Below, piece after piece: positions 1-6,506 of a stretch of 8,908 nucleotides of DNA (positions are counted from its first letter, which is position 1; every line of letters starts with the position of its first letter). A program made the translations under genes and the position numbers. The notes under the pieces were generated by a model. The model was given only the letters and a program-made list of their open reading frames with translations. It searched no databases and was not told where the DNA came from. Source of the DNA: Methanomicrobia archaeon (GTDB taxonomy: Archaea > Methanobacteriota_B > Thermococci > Methanofastidiosales > NM3); the NCBI GenBank assembly GCA_011372835.1, contig DSAJ01000012.1, positions 1 through 8,908 on the forward strand, in the 5' to 3' direction.

Positions 1-2
1 AC

Positions 3-527
3 CCGGGTCTTCCCGGCGACCCCACGCTCGCAACGTATATCGCACGATCCGAGCGGGAGATCGACGTCATCATAAACACCCATTGCCATTATGACCACAT
101 CGGGGGAAACTGGAACACGGAGATCTACGTCCACGAGGACGACGCAGACGCGGTCGAAACGGGCGATATGAAGACCGCGTATGCCCATTTCGCATCATCA
201 TTTGAAGGATTTCCCATTGCCAGAAGGCTCAAGGAAGGCGACGTCATCGACGTCGGCGACCATGCGCTCTCGATTGTGCACACACCAGGCCACACGTCTG
301 GCAGCATCTGCCTGCTCGATACGGCCACGCGCACCCTGTTTAGCGGCGACACCTGGTTCATGAACGGCATAGGGAGGACCGACCTCCCATCGGGCAGCTT
401 TAAGAGCATGGAGATGAGTTTCCAGAAGCTTCGCGGCATCGAAGCCGACCATATATGCCCCGGACACGGCCCATCGTTTGAGAACAACGTCGAGACGATC
501 TTTCGGAGCTTTTTTGAGGTGATTTGA
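3..527 (+). CDS. Metallo-beta-lactamase-fold hydrolase, glyoxalase II-like (5' truncated)
   Basis: The reading frame is open from base 3 and begins upstream of the window; 174 residues are visible. The complete set of metal ligands of the metallo-beta-lactamase superfamily is present. HCHYDH (HxHxDH) lies at visible residues 27-32, followed by HTPGHTSG with the ligand His at 97, SGDTWF with the bridging Asp at 116, and CPGHGP with His at 155. Spacing and motif wording match the glyoxalase II / general hydrolase branch, so a two-zinc cytoplasmic hydrolase is likely. The substrate cannot be told: thioester, lactone and phosphodiester hydrolases all share this fold. No membrane segment is visible. 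The stop TGA (525-527) shares one base with the nadE start, so the two are translationally coupled. The missing N-terminus is only the first strand(s) of the fold, perhaps 40-50 residues. Confidence 0.9.
   Translation, partial: PGLPGDPTLATYIARSEREIDVIINTHCHYDHIGGNWNTEIYVHEDDADAVETGDMKTAYAHFASSFEGFPIARRLKEGDVIDVGDHALSIVHTPGHTSGSICLLDTATRTLFSGDTWFMNGIGRTDLPSGSFKSMEMSFQKLRGIEADHICPGHGPSFENNVETIFRSFFEVI
516..522 (+). promoter_or_regulatory. Shine-Dalgarno site for nadE inside the upstream gene
   Basis: GAGGTGA matches the anti-Shine-Dalgarno of 16S rRNA and lies within the last codons of the hydrolase gene. It is 4 bases before ATG 527 and 10 before ATG 533, so either Met may be used. It supports an ATG start over the in-frame TTG at 524. 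Confidence 0.75.
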
Positions 528-1309
528 TGTCAATGATGAGCAAGCGTGAGCTCAAAGATACCATCGCGCCGCTTCGAGAGAGGATCGGGCGATTCGTTGG
601 CGGTGCAGACGCCACGGGCGTCGTTATCGGTGTGTCAGGAGGCATCGATTCCGCAGTGGTCGCAACGCTGTGCGCCCCCTGCGTCGACACCCTCGCGCTC
701 ATCATGCCTGCGGGAGACCAATCGTCCCCCCGGGACACGCAGGATGCCATCGACCTCTGCACGAGGCTTGGGATACAACATGCCGTCATCGACATAGGCG
801 GTGCCGTGAAGGCAGTGGAAGACAACTACACGCGCCAGGAGACGATATCGCGACTTGCTCTTGGCAACGTGAAGGCACGCGTGCGCATGACCTATCTCTA
901 TCTATGCGCCAACATGGAAAAACGTCTTGTGGCCGGTACCTCGAACAGATCCGAGTGGCTGATAGGATACTCCACAAAATGGGGGGACAGCGCAGCAGAC
1001 CTCTACCCCATAGGGGCATTGTGGAAGTCAGAAGTATACGGGCTCGGTTCGGCCCTTGGCGTTCCCGCTGCCATCATGGAAAAACCGCCAAGCGCCGGAC
1101 TCTATGCAGGTCAGACCGACGAGGCCGAGCTCGGGGCGAGCTACGACGTGATCGACAACATACTCTCGCTCATCGTGGACGAACGCATGAGCCCCTCGCA
1201 AGCAGGGAAGAAGGTGGGCAACGAGCCGCTGGCCCGTTCACTCTACGAACGGATGATCAACACGGCCCACAAGCGCGTCATGCCCCGCTCTCTGGAAGTT
1301 TCCCGGTAA
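527..1309 (+). CDS. nadE: NH3-dependent NAD(+) synthetase
   Basis: NadE catalyses the last step of NAD synthesis: deamido-NAD is adenylated by ATP and amidated by ammonia. The protein is 260 residues from ATG 527, the usual length for ammonia-only enzymes. There is no glutaminase (nitrilase) domain, so free ammonia is the nitrogen donor. Motifs visible in order: the PP-loop SGGIDS at 37-42, GNVKARVRM at 113-121, GTSNRSE at 137-143, the GYSTKWGDSAADLYPIG segment at 147-163, and KPPSAGL at 186-192. The C-terminal HKR at 248-250 is also typical. The start overlaps the upstream hydrolase stop by one base (TGATG), so the two genes form an operon. The 3' end overlaps convergent alaS by 32 bases. 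ATG 533 or 536 are possible alternative starts; the difference is only 2-3 residues. Confidence 0.96.
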   Translation: MSMMSKRELKDTIAPLRERIGRFVGGADATGVVIGVSGGIDSAVVATLCAPCVDTLALIMPAGDQSSPRDTQDAIDLCTRLGIQHAVIDIGGAVKAVEDNYTRQETISRLALGNVKARVRMTYLYLCANMEKRLVAGTSNRSEWLIGYSTKWGDSAADLYPIGALWKSEVYGLGSALGVPAAIMEKPPSAGLYAGQTDEAELGASYDVIDNILSLIVDERMSPSQAGKKVGNEPLARSLYERMINTAHKRVMPRSLEVSR

Positions 1310-3944
1310 GCACGCCTTGGGCGAACTCCGCATTGCCCCCGCCCTTGCCGTATGAACGGATGACCTCGTTGGCGTTGTAGCCCTTATCCTGCGCCCTTGC
1401 GCCGCAGACGACCATGAGAAGCTTTCCGTTTGATAGCACGACAACGGTGTCCTCGCCTGACAGGGAAAACGCTGTATTGCGCAAGACGTTCTGATCACCC
1501 TCTATGGTGGCCACTAAATGCCGCAATCCATCCTTTTCAACGAATGCGGAAGAAAGTGTCGAACGCTTCATCTTTGCCACCTCTTCCTTGAGGCGCTCGA
1601 TCTCCTTGCGCTGCTCCTTCCATTCGTTGAAGAACCGTTCGCTTGCGCCCACAAGCTGGAAAGGCTCTACCCTGAACACGTGCGCAGCATCGCGCACGAG
1701 CCGTGACTGTTCCTGTATGACGCGTATCGCCTGGAGGCCAGCGGCGTATTCTAGGCGAACGATGCCGTCTTGTATCTTCTCGGAGCGTATGAGCTTGATA
1801 GGGCCTATCTCGCCCGTCGATGAACAGTGCGTGCCGCCGCACGCCTCTACGTCGAGCCCTTCGATGGCGACGATGCGCAAAACGTTTCCCGGGACGGCGC
1901 CGCCCTGATATATGCGAAAGCCGTAGCGTTTCTCCGCCTCGTCACGGTCCATGAATGTCTTGGTCACCGGTAGGTCCTTTAGGACATACGAGTTGGCAAG
2001 GAGCTCGATGCGTTCGAACTCCTCGTCGGTAAGCCCTGCATAATGCGTGATGTCAAGGCGTGCCTTGGACGGCGTCTTCTCGGCGCCTGCCTGCCAAACA
2101 TGATTGCCAAGCACGGAGCGAGCCGCCGCATTGATGATATGTGTGGCTGTGTGATGGCGCGTGAGCGCCTGGCGGCGTTCGGAATGGATATGTCCCTTTA
2201 CCACGTCGCCTTCCGAGAAGTGCGGGTCGTGTTCGAGCGTATGGACGATGACGGCGCCATGCTTTTGGACCGAAACGACCGCTATCCCGCTGATCCTGCC
2301 CAGGTCGTGTGCCTGCCCACCGCCCTCGGGGTAGAAGAGCGTCTTGTCGAGGACGACGTCGTTGCCCTCGGTCCAAAGGACGGTGGCATCAAACGAGTTG
2401 TCCTCCTCGCATTCGTAGTAGAGCATGCGAGTACCGGGAAGCGACGCCTTGAACTCGCGCGTCTCTTTCGTTTCCTTTCGCGAGGTCTGCTGTCTCTCTG
2501 TCACCTTATTATAGAAGTCCGGCGGTATCGAGACCGATACGCCGAGCTGTTCTGCCTGCTCACAGACCATCTCAGGCGTGACGCCCTGGGAATCGTAGAG
2601 TTCGATAAGCTTTTCGTTTGTTACCTTGTTCTTCTCAAGCAGGGAACGCACGGTCTTTCGCGCCTTGGTGGTCGCGACACCGTACTTATCCTCCTCGACC
2701 TTGAGGATGCGCTCAACGTCATCGAGGGCCTCGTCGCTGAAGGGGAACTCGGGAGCGAGGTAATCTGCGTGAAGCCTGCACAACTCGCCCATCGTCGTAT
2801 CGATGCCATACTTCTCGATGAAGTACTGGGCACGCCTGAAGAGCACGCGGAGGTTGTAGCCCCCGCCGACGTTTGACGGAAGCGCACCGTCTGCCAGGGC
2901 GAAGAGGAGCGAGCGCGAATGATCTGCTATGGAGTAGGTGGCGGCAATGGGCATCACTGCATCCCTCAGCGGAGTCACGTCGGTGCCCACGCGTGATGCG
3001 ACATCCGCCCATGTCTGCTGCATGTCCTCGTTCTCGTCGGCATTGAGCATGCCCGAGTGCGGCGCGAACGCCGAGAAGAGGTCAAAGTCGTATGAATGTG
3101 GCGAACGGTCGTAGAGATGGTCGAGCACGGTGGGAAAGACGGGGTCATAGATCGTGCGCGTCCCCTGTGAATACCATGTGAAGCGCTCCTGGCCCGCCCC
3201 CATGTCAAGCACCTTGAGGTCAAGTTCGCGAGACCCCGACGGGGTGAGCTCATAGAGAATGTATACCTGATTGCCCAGCTCGACGCCGCGGGAGAAAAAC
3301 TCCATGCACGGACCAAAGTTGCCGCCGCCCGCCCAGCCGTCCTCGTGGAAGACAAGTTCTGAGCGAGGTATTCCCATCCCCTCGGTCAACCACTGGTAGA
3401 TGTCGCGAAAGTACTTCTCCTGATCGAAGGCATCCTTTTTCGTGAACGCATGCTGGCCTATCATGACAAAGCCGGTAAACGATCGGCCTGACACGCCCAC
3501 GTTGTCCGTGTCGTTGAATCGAAGGCAAAACTGCGGAACGACGAGGGGATTTGCTGGCGGGGAGACGGCTCCCGAGACCACGTGGGGTTGAAAGTCGTAG
3601 ATGGATGCCTGTACGAAATCGGTGTCGTCGCGCCAACGCGCTACCACGGGATAGCGGGGGATGGTGGTGTATCCCATACCATCGAACGCCCCGGAGAACT
3701 CCTTCCACGTCTCGATGTAGTCCATCGGGCGGGCAGGAGAGTCATCTATGAACGAGTACCCCTCCTCGCAGTCGGGATCGCCGCAGACGTCTCGCTCGTC
3801 GACAGACCAGAAGTACTTCCCGCACTTTCTGCACTGTGAGCGCTGATATCCCTTCTCCTCGAGCACATCGATCGCAAAGAATTTCCTGTAGTCCCTAGAG
3901 GCCTTTTCCCTGAACGTGGCCTTCAATGTCTTTGCATCCATCAT
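1278..3944 (-). CDS. alaS: Alanyl-tRNA synthetase (archaeal type)
   Basis: AlaRS charges tRNA-Ala and hydrolyses mischarged Ser- or Gly-tRNA. At 888 residues it has the usual archaeal length. An N-terminal zinc knuckle with Cys38, Cys41, Cys54 and Cys59, typical of archaeal AlaRS, precedes the class II catalytic core (about 75-300; the ARWRDDTDF and QFCLRFNDTDN segments fit motif 2). The tRNA-recognition helical region covers about 310-490. The editing domain carries both zinc-binding pairs: HTATH (His598, His602) and CGGTH (Cys702, His706). A coiled-coil linker (about 770-800) leads to a C-terminal DHHA1-type domain with the SYGKGGG motif at 864-870. Editing therefore looks intact. AAGGTG (3952-3947) is 2 bases before Met1 (3944) but 5 before Met2 (3941), so Met2 may be the real start. 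The stop is TGA; the last 32 bases overlap nadE tail to tail. A separate promoter lies upstream. Confidence 0.97.
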   Translation of the reverse strand: MMDAKTLKATFREKASRDYRKFFAIDVLEEKGYQRSQCRKCGKYFWSVDERDVCGDPDCEEGYSFIDDSPARPMDYIETWKEFSGAFDGMGYTTIPRYPVVARWRDDTDFVQASIYDFQPHVVSGAVSPPANPLVVPQFCLRFNDTDNVGVSGRSFTGFVMIGQHAFTKKDAFDQEKYFRDIYQWLTEGMGIPRSELVFHEDGWAGGGNFGPCMEFFSRGVELGNQVYILYELTPSGSRELDLKVLDMGAGQERFTWYSQGTRTIYDPVFPTVLDHLYDRSPHSYDFDLFSAFAPHSGMLNADENEDMQQTWADVASRVGTDVTPLRDAVMPIAATYSIADHSRSLLFALADGALPSNVGGGYNLRVLFRRAQYFIEKYGIDTTMGELCRLHADYLAPEFPFSDEALDDVERILKVEEDKYGVATTKARKTVRSLLEKNKVTNEKLIELYDSQGVTPEMVCEQAEQLGVSVSIPPDFYNKVTERQQTSRKETKETREFKASLPGTRMLYYECEEDNSFDATVLWTEGNDVVLDKTLFYPEGGGQAHDLGRISGIAVVSVQKHGAVIVHTLEHDPHFSEGDVVKGHIHSERRQALTRHHTATHIINAAARSVLGNHVWQAGAEKTPSKARLDITHYAGLTDEEFERIELLANSYVLKDLPVTKTFMDRDEAEKRYGFRIYQGGAVPGNVLRIVAIEGLDVEACGGTHCSSTGEIGPIKLIRSEKIQDGIVRLEYAAGLQAIRVIQEQSRLVRDAAHVFRVEPFQLVGASERFFNEWKEQRKEIERLKEEVAKMKRSTLSSAFVEKDGLRHLVATIEGDQNVLRNTAFSLSGEDTVVVLSNGKLLMVVCGARAQDKGYNANEVIRSYGKGGGNAEFAQGVLTGKLPESGA

Positions 3945-3946
3945 GA

Positions 3947-4002
3947 CACCTTGAGTGATTTACTGCCAAGATAAAAGGCAATATTAATAAACCTTTTTAT
4001 AT
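3947..4002 (-). promoter_or_regulatory. Putative alaS promoter (TATA box) and ribosome binding site
   Basis: On the minus strand ATATAAAAA at 4002-3994 resembles an archaeal TATA box. Transcription would begin about 25 bases downstream, leaving a short leader that contains AAGGTG (3952-3947). This suggests alaS has its own promoter, although the HTH gene ends only 118 bases upstream on the same strand. Called by eye. Confidence 0.5.
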
Positions 4003-4011
4003 CGCACCAGG

Positions 4012-4035
4012 GGCACAAAAGAAGCAATATGTGCC
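4012..4035. repeat. Inverted repeat GGCACA-N12-TGTGCC upstream of the alaS TATA box
   Basis: GGCACA (4012-4017) and TGTGCC (4030-4035) are perfect 6-base inverted arms around a 12-base spacer. They lie between the HTH gene's stop and the alaS TATA-like box. On the minus strand the second arm is followed by the pyrimidine-rich end of the spacer (GCTTCTTTTG). It could be an operator for alaS or part of a weak terminator for the HTH gene. The short arms make chance occurrence possible. Confidence 0.3.
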
Positions 4036-4062
4036 AAAAACGGCATAAGCGATGGGAGGGGA

Positions 4063-4731
4063 TCACTGCGTTAGAAGGATGCCCTTGTCCTCGAGCACGG
4101 AGAGCACCGAGATGGCGCGATCCTCCCCGATGTTGAGGCGCTCTGCCAACTGCTTTGTCGAAACGACGCCTCCAGCGCTCACGATCTCGAGGACGATGCG
4201 CTTTTCGGTGTCATCGAGACCTAGCTGGTCGCAGACGGAGATGCACTGCTGTCGCACCTGGTCCATCTTGTGCTCGATATAATCCTTTGCCTGTGTGATC
4301 TTCGCATGCTCCTCGTTGAGAGAATCGAAGACGAGCGAGAGCTTGCTGATCTCCCTGATGTGGCGCGACTTCTTGACCTTCTCCTCGAACTCCTTGAGTT
4401 GTGGGAACTCAAGGAACAGCTTTTTGAAATCGCCATCGAAGAGCTTGGCGAGGCTCGTGTCGAATCGGTACGGGCCAATGAAAAATTCGAGGCGTACGCT
4501 CTTGTTGATCTTGAAGTACTTGCGCGGACTGCCACGGCTCTGCTTTTGAACGTAAAGGTCGACGAGGCCCGCCTCCTGGAGAAGGCGCATGTGCTCGTTT
4601 ATCGCCTTTTGCCCCACGTTGAGCTTCTCGGCTATCTCCGTCGTATAGCAGGGTCCTGACGAGAGCATGCGGAGGATCATCCGTCGTGTCTCGTTGCCGA
4701 GCAGATTGAATAGCTTGTCTTCATCGACCAT
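4063..4731 (-). CDS. ArsR-like winged-helix transcriptional regulator with a second C-terminal HTH
   Basis: The protein has 222 residues from ATG 4731. An N-terminal ArsR-like winged helix spans about 3-75: LGNETRRMILRML is helix 1, TTEIAEKLNVGQKAINEHMRLLQEAGLV is the HTH, and the SRGSPRKYFKI wing follows. A charged helical middle (about 95-165, rich in Glu, Lys and Arg, probably coiled coil) links to a second winged-helix-like unit at about 172-222 (LDDTEKRIVLEIV, then STKQLAERLNIGEDRAISVLSVLEDKGIL). There is no metal-binding Cys/His cluster like that of ArsR/SmtB sensors, so it is probably not a metal sensor; the ligand is unknown. Similar proteins occur in methanogens and haloarchaea. The start at 4731 is chosen because GGTGAT (4740-4735) sits 3 bases upstream and the ArsR fold begins right after it. 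In-frame ATGs at 4755 and 4842 would add residues of non-conserved character that run through the promoter. It lies between glnA and alaS on the same strand. Targets cannot be told. Confidence 0.85.
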   Translation of the reverse strand: MVDEDKLFNLLGNETRRMILRMLSSGPCYTTEIAEKLNVGQKAINEHMRLLQEAGLVDLYVQKQSRGSPRKYFKINKSVRLEFFIGPYRFDTSLAKLFDGDFKKLFLEFPQLKEFEEKVKKSRHIREISKLSLVFDSLNEEHAKITQAKDYIEHKMDQVRQQCISVCDQLGLDDTEKRIVLEIVSAGGVVSTKQLAERLNIGEDRAISVLSVLEDKGILLTQ

Positions 4732-4763
4732 CGTATCACCGTAGCGACCGTTCATAGTACCAG

Positions 4764-4830
4764 GGTATAAGTTAACTTTATGTTCAGTTAAAAAATAGTG
4801 ATTTTCATTTATAAATCTTATGGTATAAGT
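4764..4830 (-). promoter_or_regulatory. Promoter region of the HTH gene with direct repeats and a palindrome
   Basis: The minus strand carries the TATA-like ATTTATAAA at 4816-4808. Downstream of it, near the expected start point, is a perfect 10-base palindrome AAGTTAACTT (4769-4778). The plus-strand word GGTATAAGT occurs twice, at 4764-4772 and 4822-4830, as a direct repeat 58 bases apart flanking the TATA box. A second TATA-like element (CTTATACC, minus strand) overlaps the proximal copy. The arrangement would suit autoregulation by the HTH protein. Assigned by inspection only. Confidence 0.4.
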
Positions 4831-4869
4831 GGTGTGTCTCACGCCACGGGGTAAGAATAAAGATAGGAA

Positions 4870-4889
4870 GATGTGTCACGTAACACATC
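4870..4889 (-). terminator. Putative glnA terminator hairpin
   Basis: GATGTGT (4870-4876) and ACACATC (4883-4889) form a perfect 7-base-pair stem with a 6-base loop. On the minus strand the hairpin starts 25 bases after the glnA TAA and is followed by the pyrimidine-rich run CTTCCTATCTTTATTCTT. That fits an archaeal terminator of the hairpin plus T-rich kind. It could also stabilise the mRNA 3' end. Confidence 0.5.
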
Positions 4890-4902
4890 CTCGTTAGGGT
4901 CT

Positions 4903-4913
4903 CGCCAAGGGCG
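4903..4913 (-). other. Small stem-loop directly after the glnA TAA codon
   Basis: CGCC (4903-4906) and GGCG (4910-4913) pair around a 3-base loop, one base beyond the TAA at 4917-4915. Together with the hairpin at 4870-4889 it makes two stem-loops in tandem downstream of the in-frame TAG. The stem is short, so it may be incidental. Confidence 0.3.
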
Positions 4914-4914
4914 G

Positions 4915-6357
4915 TTATATGTTGATATAGCGCTCAAGTTCCCAATCCATGACCTAGGAACAGTGGTCGTTCCAGTCGAGCATGGCCGAGGCCATGAACT
5001 CATTGTACGCTATCGGTCCGAGCGCATCGCGTATGACATCATCCCTGATGAGCTCGTCGAGCGCATCGCCAAGGGTACGTGGCAGCATATCGACGCCCTC
5101 TTCCTTACGACGCTGTTCGTTGTCGTACAGGCTTCGTGCCTCAACGGGCTCTCCAGGGTCGATACGACGCTTGATGCCGTCCATACCTGCCGAGAGCATG
5201 ACCGCCATGGCAAGATAAGGATTGCACGACGAGTCGGGCGTTCGCAGCTCCGTTCGTCGGGAGACGTCGTTTCCCGCGGGGATGCGCACAAGCGATGTCC
5301 TGTCGCGCTTGCCCCATGTCAGGTAGACCGGCGCCTCGTATCCTGGCACCAGACGCTTATAGGAGTTGATCGTCGGATTGGTGACCGCGGTCAGCGCCTT
5401 GGCGTGTTCAAGCAGCCCGCCGATGTAGAAATGCGCTAGCTCCGAGAGCGTATCGTCCTTGGAGAACAGATTCTGTCCATTCTTCGTATCGTAGAGTGAC
5501 TGGTTCACATGCATGGCGTTTCCCGACATTGTGGTAAACGGTTTGGGCATGAACGTGGCGATCGTGTTGTACATGCGTGCGATGATCTTCACGATGAACT
5601 TGCACGTGGTCACGTGATCGGCAACGGTAAGCGCATCATCGAAATGGAAGTCGATCTCATGCTGCCCCTTGCCGACCTCGTGGTGCTCGACCTCGAAGTT
5701 AATTCCCATGTCGATCATGGCAAGCGCACTGTCCTTGCGAATGTCCTCGGCAAGGTCGAGGGGCGAGTAGTCGAAGTACGACCCGTCGTCATGGGGCACG
5801 TACCCCTGCTCAGTCTTTCTAAGAAGATAGAACTCCACCTCTGGTCCGGCATTGAAGATCACATCTGAGCCAAGCTCAGACTGCATGTTGCTGATCGCTC
5901 GCTTGAGCACCTGTCTCGGATCGCCCTCGAACGGTTCCTTTCCGTCGAAGTTGTATACATCGCAGATGATGCGTGCGGTCTTGTGGGAGTTGCTGGCCCA
6001 AGGGATGATGCTAAACGTGGAGAGGTCTGGCCGAAGCATCATGTCAGACTCCTGCACGCGGGCATATCCCTCGACGGACGACTCATCGAACATGATGCCG
6101 TTGGCGACGACGTCCTCGAGATTCTGTGGCGATATTGCAAGGCTTTTCACTGCACCGTTGATGTCAACGAACTGCAGGCGAATGAACTTGATGTTCTCCT
6201 CATCAAGCTGTCTGTTGACTTGACCTAATAGTTCTTCCTGTCTGGCGGTCTTGTTCCTTGATCCATTAATGAGATCTCCACCATTGGTTGGGGATGGGCT
6301 TTCTGGCCACGACCCGTTTGGAAAAGAAGGATGTGGCGGGAGGACCATCATCTCCAT
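4915..6357 (-). CDS. glnA: Type I glutamine synthetase with an in-frame TAG codon near the C-terminus
   Basis: Makes glutamine from glutamate, ammonia and ATP; type I enzymes are cytoplasmic dodecamers. By the standard code it ends at TAG 4956-4954 (467 residues). The frame continues for 12 codons, VMDWELERYINI, then TAA (4917-4915); this tail matches the family's conserved C-terminus (W-E-x-x-x-Y), so the full product would be 480 residues with codon 468 = UAG. Conserved features: FDESSVEGYAR (90-100), GPEVEF with Glu173 and Glu175, EHHEVGKGQHEIDF with Glu227 and Glu234, His283, YKRLVPGYEAP with Arg335 and Glu341, and ELRTPDSSCNP with Glu370 and Arg372. Oddities: the usual NGSGMHxH loop reads SGNAMHVN (278-285), and about 45 N-terminal residues rich in Pro, Ser, Asn and Gly precede the normal start. 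ATGs at 6357, 6351 and 6348 are the only in-frame starts before the core, so the extension is forced. It may be a divergent paralogue rather than the housekeeping enzyme. Confidence 0.92.
4954..4956 (-). other. In-frame TAG (amber) codon in glnA: possible pyrrolysine or suppressed codon
   Basis: The minus strand reads ...GACCACTGTTCC TAG GTCATGGATTGGGAA.... The residues before (DWNDHCS) and after (VMDWELERY) align without a gap to the usual glutamine synthetase ending of the form EWDxxRTQVHPWExxxY, with TAG in place of the Gln. CAG to TAG is a single transition. In archaea with pylT and pylS, UAG can be translated as pyrrolysine. Whether this organism has those genes cannot be seen here. The alternatives are a true nonsense change or a sequencing error. 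Confidence 0.8.
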
Positions 6358-6369
6358 TGTAGCGTCCAG

Positions 6370-6405
6370 CTAAGTCATCATACATACAAAACAGCTAATA
6401 TCCAT
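6370..6405 (-). other. Possible 11-codon upstream ORF ending in TAG, in frame with glnA
   Basis: The minus strand from ATG 6405 reads MDISCFVCMMT and then TAG (6372-6370), 12 bases before the glnA ATG and in the same frame. No clear ribosome binding site is seen. It overlaps the probable operator, and may be only untranslated leader. If UAG were read through here, GlnA would gain 16 residues. Confidence 0.2.
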
Positions 6406-6448
6406 TAGTTGGACATCTATGCGTTATTGCTCATCATATATATAATTT
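6392..6448 (-). promoter_or_regulatory. Putative glnA promoter (TATA box) with operator-like inverted repeat
   Basis: On the minus strand AAATTATATATA (6448-6437) is a good archaeal TATA box, with initiation expected near 6410-6418. At that point lies the inverted repeat CAGCTAAT-ATCC-ATTAGTTG (6392-6411; eight pairs, one of them G-T), and a nested TCCA-N5-TGGA (6401-6413). A protein bound there would cover the start point, as expected for a repressor. It does not match the NrpR nitrogen operator pattern GGTA-N6-TACC or GGAA-N6-TTCC, so the regulator is unknown. Confidence 0.5.
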
Positions 6449-6459
6449 GCCCATTTTAC

Positions 6460-6506
6460 TTTTAAAGGCAATGTTTTAAAGGATAAAGGCATATACGTTG
6501 TGGGAG
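6460..6506 (+). promoter_or_regulatory. Promoter and ribosome binding region of the ACT-like gene
   Basis: TTTTAAAGG occurs twice in direct repeat (6460-6468 and 6474-6482), 14 bases apart. Either copy may act as a TATA-like element for the rightward gene. GGGAG (6502-6506) is a Shine-Dalgarno-like site 6 bases before ATG 6513 and directly abuts ATG 6507, which favours 6513 as the start. Confidence 0.4.

Noticed and set aside
670..1380. A 236-residue open frame overlapping nadE
   Set aside because: The Arg/His-rich, low-complexity translation is typical of an off-frame shadow of a real gene; nadE is certain in the other frame.
2043..2876. A 277-residue open frame on the plus strand
   Set aside because: It lies wholly antisense to alaS, has no ribosome binding site, and its protein has no recognisable fold. 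It is a by-product of GC-rich codon use in alaS.
4732..4842. A longer version of the HTH regulator starting at ATG 4842
   Set aside because: The additional 37 residues run through the TATA box and palindrome region and have no conserved character; a Shine-Dalgarno site sits right before ATG 4731.
4915..4956. Frameshift or selenocysteine as an explanation of the glnA interruption
   Set aside because: The tail is in the same frame on both sides, so no frameshift is needed. The codon is TAG, whereas selenocysteine uses TGA.
4873..5439. A 188-residue open frame on the plus strand over the 3' part of glnA
   Set aside because: Antisense to glnA, which is firmly identified; no start signal or family resemblance.
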